Assembly (NCBI GenBank): GCA_030268105.1
Contig: BSDZ01000003.1
Location: 1,550,001 to 1,614,000, forward strand
Direction: 5' to 3'
DNA length: 64,000 bases
DNA from: Volvox africanus
Taxonomy: Eukaryota; Chlorophyta; Chlorophyceae; Chlamydomonadales; Volvocaceae
The first letter of the stretch is position 1, and every line of letters starts with the position of its first letter. The translations under genes were made by a program, and so were the position numbers. The notes under the pieces are model-generated. The model saw only the letters and a program-made list of their open reading frames with translations. It searched no databases and was not told where the DNA came from. Positions 32,805 through 43,739 of the stretch are shown in pieces.

Positions 32805-35800
32805 GTTTCTGAACTAACGCGTGGTCGGTGGTCATCCTTACGGCCAGCCGTTAAGGCATTGTTGCCTTGTGTACTTGGACACATCGAGCGAGTCATTGCG
32901 CGACGCATCACGCTTGACGGACGCACGGGACTTCTCTGCTTCGACCCGTTGTGTAATTTGTTTACACCTCGCCGTCCCCTGTCGTCTATCGATCTGTCCA
33001 ACCACGTGGTTTTGTTCATCCCCTCGTCTCTGCGTGAGATGTCGGAACAGTTGGCCATATACAGGAGATGTAGGCGTCAATATCCAGGCACTGCCGCATG
33101 TGTATTACTCCCTGCTTTCTGTCGGCGCAAGGCAGAGGCATCGCTAAGGGGTATGCGGCATGTCCACCGGTTCGAACCGGGCACCGTTTTGTTTAATGGT
33201 GTGGATCGGGAGGGTATGCTGGCTCCGTGGCCAAGCACATCCTACTCGGTTGACGTTTGGTATGAAGCTCCTGACGGGGGTGCCGTTGGTTACGGACCCG
33301 CCCTAAGTGCACTAACGTTGTCTGCTGGGCAGTCGCTCGTAGATAACCGTGTCCCTGTGGTTCAGATCGGTTTGAATGGCCGTACTCTGAAGGCACTTGT
33401 TGACACCGGTGCCAGTGACGACTTCATCTCTGTCGCAGAGGTGAATGCGCTGGGGTTGTCCCCAGAGTCGTCTGATTGTCCACAGGTTACCCTTGCTGAC
33501 GGGGGTAAGCATCCCATCGTGGGCAGGATTACCCTTAGCCTATCGATAGGCCCTTTGCGTGTTGTGACCCGGCCGTACGTGCTGCAGGGCTTAGCAGAGA
33601 CTGCACCGTACATAATGGGGTTGTCGACATTACGACAGTACCGCGCGCGCATCGACATGGAGACCGCAACCCTGCATATGTGCAAGGGTACTCTGTCGAT
33701 TAAGGTACCTTTCCTGTCGTTCGAACATGTCACACCAAAGGAGGGCGAAACTGAGGCGGTGCCTATGGTTAATTTCGCTGTGACCGCAATGGCCGCGCGA
33801 ATCGAACCAGAGCTAGTCGGGCGTAAGGAGGCCGTCCGTTTGTTACGGAAGGGTGCCCACGGACTGCTTTTAAGGCCGCGGGTGAGCTGTTGTGTCACCA
33901 CCGCGCAGATTTCTGCGGATCCTGAGGTTGAGGCCCTACTGTCGCAGTATGAGGACGTCTTTAAAGATATCCCTGGCCTACCACCTATGCGTCCTGTTGA
34001 TCACACAATCCCTCTCATGCCTGGAGCGCAGCCTACAGCCCGGCCAATGTACAGGTTGAGTCCATTGGAGCTGGATGAGGTAAAGCGCCAGGTGACGGAT
34101 TTGCTCGCGAAGGGAATGATACGCCCCAGCACATCCCCGTTTTCTGCACCGATTTTGTTTGTCGGTAAGAAGGATGGGACCTTGCGCATGTGCATTGATT
34201 ACCGGGGGTTAAATGCGAATACGGTGAAAAATCGCTACCCTTTGCCACGCGTTGACGACCTGTTGGATAAGCTGAAGGGCTCGGCTTATTTTTCCTCAAT
34301 TGACTTACAACAGGGCTACAATCAGATTCGCATCGCTGCCTCTGATATCCCGAAAACCGCTTTTCGGACGCCCTTTGGTCACTTTGAGTATACGGTCCTA
34401 TCATTTGGTTTGACTAATGCCCCTGCGACGTTTCAGGCGGTTATGGACCGAATGTTTAGGCCGTTTATCGACAGGTTCGTTGTTTGCTACCTGGATGACA
34501 TCTTGGTATATTCTAAGACGCGCGAGGAGCACTTGGAGCATCTTCGGCTTGTGCTCGACGTTATGAGGCGGGAGCAATTGTTTGCTAAACGCGCCAAATG
34601 CTTTTGGGCGCAGCCTCAGGTGGAATATTTGGGCCACATTGTGTCGGCCACCGGTGTGAAGATGGACCCGCGGAAGGTCACCGTGGTTCGCGATTGGCCC
34701 GCGCCTCAGAACCTCACGGAGCTGCGTAAGTTCCTTGGCTTGACCAATTATTTCCGAAAGTTCATTGAAAAATATTCCATCATTGCGGCCCCGCTTACTA
34801 ACTTAACTCGCAAAGGCGTTTTCGTTTCGCTCGAGTCGTGGACGTCGCAATGCCAGCGGGCATTCGAAGAGCTCAAACGAATCATTGCCGAAGATGTCAC
34901 CCTTGCATTCCCTGATTACTCGTTGCCATTTCGTGTTGAGGTAGTGTCTGATGCCTCAATATTTGGAAGCGGCGCTGTATTGTTACAGGAAGGGCGACCG
35001 ATCGCCTTCACGAGTAAGAAGTTTTCTGGTGCGGAGATTCGCTACACCACCGGGGAACAGGAGCTTCTGGCCGTGCTGCATGCTTTAAAGGAATGGCGCT
35101 GTTACCTCGAGGGACGCCCGTTTACTTCAAAGACTGACCACAAGCCCCTAACGTTTTTGCAAAGCGTTCCGACGTTGAACCGCCGTCAAGCTAGGTGGAT
35201 GGAATATCTAGCTAGGTTCAACTGCACCTGGGAGTATATTTCTGGTAAATTGAATATTGCCGATGCTCTCAGTCGACATCCGTCGCTACACGCTGCAATT
35301 TTGGCAGCGCCCGTCGTGCGGCCGCGTAGCGAGGAGGTACCGATCGCGACGGACCTCGCGGAGCGGTTGAAGGTTGCCTACAGCGCAGACGCCTGGTTCG
35401 CGGACCCGGCTAATGTAGAAAACCTTCGCAAGCAGAATGGCCTTTGGCTATGGACGGAGGGTGCAGCTACGCAAATCGTCGTTCCGAACGACGACACGCT
35501 ACGCTACGACATCCTTGCGCGGTTCCACGAGGACCCGTTAGCAGGACACCCTGGTAGCAAGCGATTGATCGACTTGGTGCAACGTTCCTTTTGGTGGCCT
35601 CGTTTGGCTAAGGATGCGGCGAACTTCGTCCAGACATGCAGTCTGTGCCAGCGCAATAAGGCTTTGTCCGGTAAGGGCCATGGGTTGTTGCAACCGTTGC
35701 CTGTCCCGGATGCGCCTTGGGAAAGTGTTTCCATGGACTTCGTAGTCGTGCTGCCCAAAACTGAGGGGGGATACGATGCGGTGTTCGTAATGGTCGATCG

Positions 35801-36827
35801 TCTGACTAAGATGGTTCACCTAGCACCATGCACATCATCCTGCACGGCTGAGCAAACCGCACGTTTGTTTTTCGATAATGTGGTTCGGTTACACGGGATT
35901 CCCAAAAATGTGATCTCGGACCGCGGTGGACAGTTCACGTCTAAGTTTTGGGAAGCGCTCTGCAAACTAGTTGGCATGCGCGTCAACCTGAGCACGGCGT
36001 ATCACCCGCAGACTGATGGTCAAACCGAACGCACAAACCGCACGTTGGGTGATATGTTGCGCAATTATGCTGGTCGCACACCACTCGTCTGGGATACGTA
36101 TTTGACTGCGGCAGAATTCGCGCTTAACAACGCTGTTAACCGCTCTACAGGCAAAAGTCCGTTCTTTCTTAACTACGGATTTCATCCCGCGCTACCCGTG
36201 TGGCGTGAGTTGGAAGTGAACGTGCCTGCTGCTAAACTTTTTGCCAAGTCTTTTATGTCCCGAATCACAGACGCGAAGTCGTGTTTGGACGCGGCGCAGC
36301 AACGAACGACGGAATACTATAACAAATCTAAGCAGGATGTGACGTTTTCGGAAGGGCAACTCGTGTTGCTAAGCACCAAGAACTTGCGTTCCTTGGCCGA
36401 CGGATCCCGAAAACTCTTACCCCGCTGGATTGGTCCGTATCCTGTCGTGCGCATGGTTGGGAATGTGGCTGTGAAGCTTGCATTGCCCACTGATATGACC
36501 ATTCACCCCACGTTTCACATATCGCTTGTTCGTCCGTATCGTAGTACGGAACCCGTCCCTGAGCCTGCTAACGCCCCCGCAGCGATCGAACCAGTTCCCG
36601 AGACCTGGATCGCTGGTAAACAGAAGTTTTACGATGTGGAGCGGGTGTTAGATTATCGCGCGCGTCATGTGGGCCGACACCGACGTAAGCGAACAGTACA
36701 CGAGTACTTGGTTAAGTGGACAGGGTATACCGACGAGCACAACTCATGGGAACCGGCACGCAACTTCTCACAGGACATGAAACCCCTGCTCGAAGAAGCC
36801 CGCAAACGTGCCACGCAAGCCCAATGA
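32766..36827 (+). CDS. pol: Chromovirus Pol, array copy 1
   Basis: 1353 residues after the UAG, so the predicted Gag-Pol fusion is about 1765 residues. Domain layout as in copy A, but with the expected residues where A differs: Arg in the RT motif AFRTPFGH, and WEPAR in the chromodomain. Protease DTGA, RT YLDD, RNase H, the integrase zinc site with its DD35E triad and the chromodomain are all intact, so this copy looks competent at protein level. It reads STSPFSAP in RT where copies A and 3 read STSPYSAP. The only start candidate near the beginning is a GTG at 32784, which I regard as not used. Confidence 0.93.
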   Translation, partial: GLARVPVEGAPPGVSELTRGRWSSLRPAVKALLPCVLGHIERVIARRITLDGRTGLLCFDPLCNLFTPRRPLSSIDLSNHVVLFIPSSLREMSEQLAIYRRCRRQYPGTAACVLLPAFCRRKAEASLRGMRHVHRFEPGTVLFNGVDREGMLAPWPSTSYSVDVWYEAPDGGAVGYGPALSALTLSAGQSLVDNRVPVVQIGLNGRTLKALVDTGASDDFISVAEVNALGLSPESSDCPQVTLADGGKHPIVGRITLSLSIGPLRVVTRPYVLQGLAETAPYIMGLSTLRQYRARIDMETATLHMCKGTLSIKVPFLSFEHVTPKEGETEAVPMVNFAVTAMAARIEPELVGRKEAVRLLRKGAHGLLLRPRVSCCVTTAQISADPEVEALLSQYEDVFKDIPGLPPMRPVDHTIPLMPGAQPTARPMYRLSPLELDEVKRQVTDLLAKGMIRPSTSPFSAPILFVGKKDGTLRMCIDYRGLNANTVKNRYPLPRVDDLLDKLKGSAYFSSIDLQQGYNQIRIAASDIPKTAFRTPFGHFEYTVLSFGLTNAPATFQAVMDRMFRPFIDRFVVCYLDDILVYSKTREEHLEHLRLVLDVMRREQLFAKRAKCFWAQPQVEYLGHIVSATGVKMDPRKVTVVRDWPAPQNLTELRKFLGLTNYFRKFIEKYSIIAAPLTNLTRKGVFVSLESWTSQCQRAFEELKRIIAEDVTLAFPDYSLPFRVEVVSDASIFGSGAVLLQEGRPIAFTSKKFSGAEIRYTTGEQELLAVLHALKEWRCYLEGRPFTSKTDHKPLTFLQSVPTLNRRQARWMEYLARFNCTWEYISGKLNIADALSRHPSLHAAILAAPVVRPRSEEVPIATDLAERLKVAYSADAWFADPANVENLRKQNGLWLWTEGAATQIVVPNDDTLRYDILARFHEDPLAGHPGSKRLIDLVQRSFWWPRLAKDAANFVQTCSLCQRNKALSGKGHGLLQPLPVPDAPWESVSMDFVVVLPKTEGGYDAVFVMVDRLTKMVHLAPCTSSCTAEQTARLFFDNVVRLHGIPKNVISDRGGQFTSKFWEALCKLVGMRVNLSTAYHPQTDGQTERTNRTLGDMLRNYAGRTPLVWDTYLTAAEFALNNAVNRSTGKSPFFLNYGFHPALPVWRELEVNVPAAKLFAKSFMSRITDAKSCLDAAQQRTTEYYNKSKQDVTFSEGQLVLLSTKNLRSLADGSRKLLPRWIGPYPVVRMVGNVAVKLALPTDMTIHPTFHISLVRPYRSTEPVPEPANAPAAIEPVPETWIAGKQKFYDVERVLDYRARHVGRHRRKRTVHEYLVKWTGYTDEHNSWEPARNFSQDMKPLLEEARKRATQAQ

Positions 36828-36871
36828 CCCCTGCAGTCGATGCTGTATGATGCAGCGAGGACGCTGCATAC

Positions 36872-36886
36872 GGGAGGGGGGATAAT
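36872..36886 (+). other. Polypurine tract
   Basis: GGGAGGGGGGATAAT directly before the 3' LTR, the usual plus-strand primer. The same tract is at 47846, 58829 and, in copy A, 19788. Confidence 0.8.
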
Positions 36887-37690
36887 TGTTGTGCTACGGT
36901 TCATTTCCCGCCGACGCGTAGGTCGACGCGATCCTACGAGGCGAAGTGCTTTTGTGATGAACGCATTACATATGAATGAATCTGTATGATATAAATGTAT
37001 TCGCATACATTTATATATGCATCTGGCATGTTGTCATTATCCATCACGACATCGCATCATGGCAAATCCGCCTAGCATGCATGAAAGCCCGAAGCATGGA
37101 AGTGCGCATTATGCTCGTGCTACGAAACAATAAGTAATATTATCTGATATAATATTACTTCATTACAGCACACGTTGAGAGCGCCGCACTCGTCGTGATG
37201 CATGCCCTGCAACCGGATATCGTTATCCGGACCCTTGCATCATGCGAATGCCGGAAAGGCTTATACGTTGTTATGCGTAGACATCGCCTAGGCGCAGTAG
37301 GGTTGTCACATCTAGGATCGGCCTCCTAATGTGAGGCACATCGGCACTGTGATGCTGCGAGTATAACAGATGCGAGGACGGCTAAGCTAGACAAGACATT
37401 CGATACCGGAGAACACTTGTGTGTTCTACATTACTATTGCTATACGATATTCTACTTAGCCCGAGCTAAGCCTGAGCTTCGCTAATCACCGCCGCGTGAT
37501 GATTGCTTGCTTCCGGCGCTGACGGCGATTTCGTCCATTGCATCGTTCTGATCCGTAAGACTGTAAGTTATATCTCTCTTCGTCTTGAAGTCTTCCGCTG
37601 TCTCTGTTTGCTCTCGCTTGCCTTGCTGTACTTGCAAGTGCTCGCGCATCGGTGTCGATAGTCTCCAGACATGCAGATACTTATGAGCAA
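36887..37690 (+). repeat. 3' LTR, array copy 1, right end missing
   Basis: About 804 bp. It stops at TTATGAGCAA where intact LTRs continue ACGCGAAC...ACAACA, and joins repeat B at TTAACGCATACGG. Repeat B itself has GCAA before that point, so the joint has 4 bp of shared sequence. Confidence 0.92.
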
Positions 37691-40600
37691 TTAACGCATA
37701 CGGCAAGATGTTTACACAGCTCTAGTAGCTCGGTAATGCAGTCAACACAGCTGCATGGTTCACATGCTCGTCATCAGCATATCACGTGAAGGGGTATAAA
37801 CACATACCCATAGCCCATACCAACGGCGGGGTGGGGCTTATCAAACTAGTTTCCAAACAGTGAACGTGAACATATCATACAAAAACATACACACACGTTC
37901 AGCCCGCAGCCCATCCACAAATTAGATATGCATGAAGGCACGAGCACGCACCAGCCATCAGGCGTACACTGTCGTGGATGTCACTGTTCCCATGCTGTGG
38001 CATCCTCTACCAGCCGTATGTGAATACGTCCTGATTAATGTATAAATAGACACGGCCATCCGGCCTCATACACACGTAGTCTAATGCCCAACACGCATTT
38101 ATTTGAACGGTTCATCTCCGGCTACCCATAGCTCGTTGTGCATACAGCGCATATACAATGAATAAAACTGCATAATCAACGACACAGCAAGCACCATACG
38201 CTTGACAAGTGCGCTGGGTGCATGGATCGCGCCGGATCCATGGTGTCGGACAAAGAGGCTCCTGGCAAGCGCCCATATGGCTGAGCCCCAACTGATTGCG
38301 CCTCAGTTGCTGCCCGCCGCGCGTCAACGCCCCCACACGCACAGTTCTCTCGTGGTATCTCCCCTCCACGCGCTTATCTTCCAGTGAAACGTGTTCGATA
38401 TAAATACGTCTCTTTGAAGGAAAATCAAAGGCATCGAAGCGTGAAAGAGCATGTGCCAAGGCCTCATAATTCCATAATAAAACGCTGAGAGCTGCAAATT
38501 CTATCCTAGGAAAAAGAGGTTCAACTTCGCGTCGTCCACAGACGCTACTGGCCGTGGTTCCAGCTTAGTACTGAATGCACATAACTTCCCTGTGCCATCA
38601 TAACCGTGGATTGATTGAAAGCTTTCCGTAAGCAACGAAATACCTCAAAATTTCTCACATATGTAAAGAAGCCCCTGGCAGGGCAGATTATGATGGAGGT
38701 ACACTCTCCGCCGTACTTTCATCAAACTTTTGCTACTTAGGCCGTTCAGTGCGCATTTTCTCACTGCAGCGTTTTAAATGCAACGTTGTTTACTGCTACC
38801 TGCTCTGCACACTCTATCTCTATCGAACCTGACTTTCAACATACGCACACCGCGGCCTTAAGCTGCAAGCACACCTGTTCTTTGGATAGGCTTGCTTGTT
38901 TGCGTGGATTCAGATACCATGAGCTGTGTCGCTAGGCCTGTCCTAAAAGCCATGCTCAGTGGCATCTTCTACCTGGCGCGGACATGCTTCGAGGTCTTCT
39001 ACCCAAGGTACGCTCAAGCCTTTTCCAATTTTCATGGCTGACTTCACCGATGCCTTTGCTAAGCTTAATTAAAAATTAACTATATGGGCAGCTTTCCTTG
39101 CGTTGTAGCTGTATGTGATTGGGATGCCGCCGCCGCCTCACGGTCAAGGTCAAAGCCTGAACCATTTTAAGTCACAGAAAATTAATTTTTCGCCCATTGC
39201 CGCAGGACCATATTTCTCTCTTCGACCGCGGTGCATCTGCAGCCGAAGGTGCTGTGCTGGCAACTTAGGTTGCCGTCCATGCAGCAAATATCTGGCTGGA
39301 TTATGGGTTCTCAGACAGTCGTTCCTATGGAGATACCCAGCGAGGCAGACGTCAGTGAGCCTGACCATGAAGTTCAGCCCTGGAAAAATGGGACCAAAAG
39401 TGATGGGTTTGACTATGAGGTGTCTGTGTTCCAACACCAGGATGCGCAGAGCATCGAGAGCAAAATCGACCACGAGGTGCCAGTGGTCCATATCGGCAAT
39501 TATGAGAGTGATACCAAAGAGGTTAACTACGAGAGGGACGTGGCCGAAAGCGGAGATACCCAAAATGCGGATAATGTGGTGTGCCACGAGCGGGACGTGG
39601 CCGAAAGCGGAGATACCCAAAGTGCGGATAATGTGGTGTGCCACGAGAGGCACGTGGCCGAAAGCGGAGATACCCAAAGTGCGGATAATGTGGTGTGCCA
39701 CGAGAGGCACGTGGCCAAAAGCGGAGATACCCAAAGTGCGGATAATGTGGTGTGCCACGAGAGGCATGTGGCCAAAAGCGGAGATACCCAAAGTGCAGAT
39801 AACGTGGTGTGCCACGAGAGGCACGTGGCCGAAAGCGGAGATACCCAAAGTGCAGATGAAGTTCAAAACCCAGGGACGGAAGGCTGTGTACGACAGGCTC
39901 AGGTGGCAGGTGAACCCACACCGTCACCTGCTCGGTGGGCAACACAGGGCGTTGGCCTTCAAAGCCTTCGAACACTTGGAAGTCGCATATAGCAGACTTG
40001 AGAACAACAACTAGATGCGCATGCCGAAGGCATATGACGAGCGAGGGGTGGAGCAAGGGAAACAAAGGGGGGATTGCATGCATCTTATCAGGGCTTTATG
40101 TTAGTCATCAGAAGGTAAGTGTGGGACTTGGCCTGCCTGTTTTATTGTGTTGCTCAGTTCTTACGATAGTAATTAGACATGTCCTTACTGACTAACAAAC
40201 CCTTTCCACGCAGATTTAATGCCCTGGTGTGGACTGGTCGGGGGCTCTGCCTCCAGGGCGGCTGTGGCTGGGACGTATTGTCCTTTGCTTGTGTAACGAG
40301 TGGCAAAAAGAAGCGGGCTTTAGCCGCCGGAGCGGCTTTGGCTGGGACAAAGGGGGGGCCTTAGCCGCCGGAGTGGCTTTGGCTGGGACAAAAGGGGGGC
40401 CTTAGCCGCCGGAGTGGCTTTGGCCGGGACGTCTTGATTGTCCCTGTTTGTGCAATAAAGGAGTAATGGGTGCGAGGTAAAGAAACCCCACCACATGGAG
40501 GGTTACGACCCCAGAAACACGCGATCCAGGATCCTTGGGAGCTTCCTTGGACACTTTGCCTGTCCCTGGAACGAAACATATATATGGGGCTTTGACTTCA

Positions 40601-41213
40601 TATTCGGTGTCTTTCGATACCACCCTTAATTGGGCAGACTCTGATACCTATGTTTTGTACTATATCGTGATTGGTACTTCCACAATTCTGTTTGTGTTTC
40701 ATGTAACTTTCTTAACCACGCACACCCTGAGCTCAGACCCTCGTCAATAATTCCATATTTGCTGTGTAGCCCCTACAGTGTGACAAGATGTCATTATGTT
40801 TCAGTTTTCTGCGCCCTTCCTGTCTGAGTACACGCCTACGCAATTAACGCATACGGCAAGATGTTTACACAGCTCTAGTAGCTCGGTAATGCAGTCAACA
40901 CAGCTGCATGGTTCACATGCTCGTCATCAGTATATCACGTGAAGGGGTATAAACACATACCCATAGCCCATACCAACGGCGGGGTGGGGCTTATCAAACT
41001 AGTTTCCAAACAGTGAACGTGAACATATCATACAAAAACATACACACACGTTCAGCCCGCAGCCCATCCACAAATTAGATATGCATGAAGGCACGAGCAC
41101 GCACCAGCCATCAGGCGTACACTGTCGTGGATGTCACTGTTCCCATGCCGTGGCATCCTCTACCAGCCGTATGTGAATACGTCCTGATTAATGTATAAAT
41201 AGACACGGCCATC
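37691..41213 (+). repeat. Repeat B between array copies 1 and 2
   Basis: One full turn of repeat B (TTAACGCATACGG at 37691 recurs at about 40843) plus the 370 bp up to the insertion site GGCCATC. It includes the 240-bp segment missing from B1. Confidence 0.88.
39279..40014 (+). pseudogene. 57-bp-repeat gene, frameshifted by a 140-bp deletion
   Basis: The N-terminus and six repeat units are as in copy 1, but 140 bp equivalent to 21527-21666 are missing (GCAGAT joined to GAAGTTC). The frame therefore leaves the original C-terminal part and ends at 39992. The original end (KFKTQGRKAVYD...) is now in frame with a different reading of the repeat that starts at 39115. Confidence 0.6.
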
Positions 41214-42037
41214 TGTTGTGCTACGGTTCATTTCCCGCCGACGCGTAGGTCGACGTGATCCTACGAGGCGAAGTGCTTTTGTGATGAACGCATTACATAT
41301 GAATGAATCTGTATGATATAAATGTATTCGCATACATTTATATATGCATCTGGCATGTTGTCATTATCCATCGCGACATCGCATCATGGCAAATCCGCCT
41401 AGCATGCATGAAAGCCCGAAGCATGGAAGTGCGCATTATGCTCGTGCTACGAAACAATAAGTAATATTATCTGATATAATATTACTTCATTACAGCACAC
41501 GTTGAGAGCGCCGCACTCGTCGCGATGCATGCCCTGCAACCGGATATCGTTATCCGGACCCTTGCAACATGCGAATGCCGGAAAGGCTTATACGTTGTTA
41601 TGCGTAGACATCGCCTAGGCGCAGTAGGGTTGTCACATCTAGGATCGGCCTCCTAATGTGAATCGTACGGCACTGCGATGCTGCGAGTATAACAGATGCG
41701 AGGACGGCTAAGCTAGACAAGACATTCGATACCGGAGAACACTTGTGTGTTCTACATTACTATTGCTATACGATATTCTACTTAGCCCGAGCTAAGCCTG
41801 AGCTTCGCTAATCACCGCCGCGTGATGATTGCTTGCTTCCGGCGCTGACGGCGATTTCGTCCATTGCATCGTTCTGATCCGTAAGACTGTAAGTTATATC
41901 TCTCTTCGTCTTGAAGTCTTCCGCTGTCTCTGTTTGCTCTCGCTTGCCTTGCTGTACTTGCAAGTGCTCGCGCATCGGTGTCGATAGTCTCCAGACGTGC
42001 AGATACTTATGAGCAAACGCGAACGAGAGGTACAACA
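41214..42037 (+). repeat. 5' LTR, array copy 2
   Basis: Differs from the copy 1 5' LTR at a few sites (for example CTTGCAACATG here against CTTGCATCATG) and matches the copy 3 5' LTR at those sites. Confidence 0.92.
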
Positions 42038-42503
42038 ATTTGGTATCGAGACAGGTTCGTTGCCTAACTGTCTCTCTCTGTCTAATCGGAAGTAGGTTCT
42101 TTCTATGGCGAGTTCCAGCGTCGAACCACGAGGACCACTAGATACTTTTGCCGAAGACTTAGGCCGCGCCGTTTTGGACGCCGCCGCTTCCGGTTTGTAA
42201 TTGTTTAATTGCTTTTGCTTAGATTGCTGCACTTGTTGTGTAAGTGTACGCTCTGAGTCGCAGGTAACCTCAGTGCACCGGCATTGCTTGCCGCGGCGAC
42301 TGAGACCGGCGTTCGTCCGGACCAGTTGGCGACTCTCATTGCCCAAACTACGGAGATCAGGACTCAGCTGGGCAATTACTTGCTGAGTTTGCTGAATCTT
42401 CTCAAGAGTACTGTCGGTAGGCTCACCGAATCGCTTTGTACTCTTGCCTTTGCGATAGAAGTCGGCTTCTATTACGCAAAACTAGGGTATCGTTTCGTGC
42501 TCC

Positions 42504-43739
42504 ATGTCCGCGGAACACGACGATACGCCGCACACTAGCCTAGCTAGCCAACCCGATTTCGTTGTAGCTGCTAGAGCGCCGGATAGAGGTCTTGAGACTG
42601 TTGGCGCGCGAGCCACTCAAGAGCCCCTTTTCCTTCAGACCCCTGCTCACTTAATTGTGCCGCATTCAGCAGTGAACACGAATATGGACAACACTGCTGG
42701 ACCAAGGGTTCTGCCATTACCTCAAGCTCGAGGGCATGATGACATCCCTGAGGTGATGAGATTGTCGATTCCCGTTCCTAGGCTCAATATTTCGCTGACC
42801 GACAAGACACCAGGGCATAGCATAGCCGATGCAACTCGTGCGTACGTGCGTGACGCTAAAAAGTACCTCCAAGCTGTTCATGGTGGCGATAATGACGGTA
42901 TCAGGTGTCTCTTCGTTGGTAACACCCTCGAGGGCGCAGCGAAGGACTGGTATCGCAATTGGACCAACGCCCGGGGCAGCTATACTTTTGACGAGTTAGT
43001 CGCCGCTTTGCTCGCACGATTCGCTACTGAGGTTCAAGCACGCGATGTGGAAGCTCGTAACGTTTTGGCAGCCGGTAGCTACCACATGCGTCGGGATGAA
43101 AATGTACCTGCGTACCAGTCACGCTTCGAAGCACTTGTGACTCCCATTGCTGACCTCACCGAATCTGAGCGTGTCTTTTGGTTTAGGCGAGGCCTAACGA
43201 AACTTTTGGCTAAATGGTGCGCCACTGACTTGGTTGGAGCGCAGATCAAGTCGTATGACGCGTTGGTCGCTTTTGCTAAGGGCGCGGAGATACGACTTCT
43301 TGCCGGCGAGGAAGAAGTCAAGTCTGCCCCTCGTGCAAATGCCGTGCAAGTGCAGGATCCGCTTGGGGAAGCTGTAGCTCTCGACCAGGACCTCGGCGCG
43401 ACCCGCCCCACGCCTACTGCCGCGACGCGACGCAGCAACGGGCAACGCAAGGCGCGCGGGGGCGCTAGCTCGGGTGTCCGTGGTACAGGAGGAGCAGGTC
43501 CGAGCTCGGACCCAGCTAGGAACAGGAAGCGTGGTGGTGCGCCGTCGTCGGCAGCCGCACAGCGTTCCGACCCCAACGCGAAGCGTACTCGTACGGATGA
43601 CACATTTATGCCAAAATGGAATTGCAATCGTTCCGAATTCGAGCGTCGAAAATTGGCCAACGTTTGTCTACGGTGTGCGGAGAGCCATTCTACGAAGGAT
43701 TGCCCTCTAATGCCGCCGTTTGTACCTCAGCCGAAATAG
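42504..43739 (+). CDS. gag: Chromovirus Gag, array copy 2
   Basis: 411 residues, the same translation as array copy 1, including AVHGGDNDG at the site where copies 3 and 4 carry a longer GGDN repeat. Ends in UAG at 43737-43739. Confidence 0.92.
   Translation: MSAEHDDTPHTSLASQPDFVVAARAPDRGLETVGARATQEPLFLQTPAHLIVPHSAVNTNMDNTAGPRVLPLPQARGHDDIPEVMRLSIPVPRLNISLTDKTPGHSIADATRAYVRDAKKYLQAVHGGDNDGIRCLFVGNTLEGAAKDWYRNWTNARGSYTFDELVAALLARFATEVQARDVEARNVLAAGSYHMRRDENVPAYQSRFEALVTPIADLTESERVFWFRRGLTKLLAKWCATDLVGAQIKSYDALVAFAKGAEIRLLAGEEEVKSAPRANAVQVQDPLGEAVALDQDLGATRPTPTAATRRSNGQRKARGGASSGVRGTGGAGPSSDPARNRKRGGAPSSAAAQRSDPNAKRTRTDDTFMPKWNCNRSEFERRKLANVCLRCAESHSTKDCPLMPPFVPQPK

Larger units (their letters stand above)
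30240..37690 (+). mobile_element. Ty3/gypsy chromovirus, array copy 1
   Basis: 5' LTR 30240-31063, primer-binding site 31067, leader, gag 31530-32765, in-frame UAG, pol to 36827, polypurine tract, 3' LTR 36887-37690. The 3' LTR lacks its last ~20 bp and passes into the middle of repeat B through a shared GCAA, so this copy ends at a recombination joint, not at an integration end. Confidence 0.93.
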
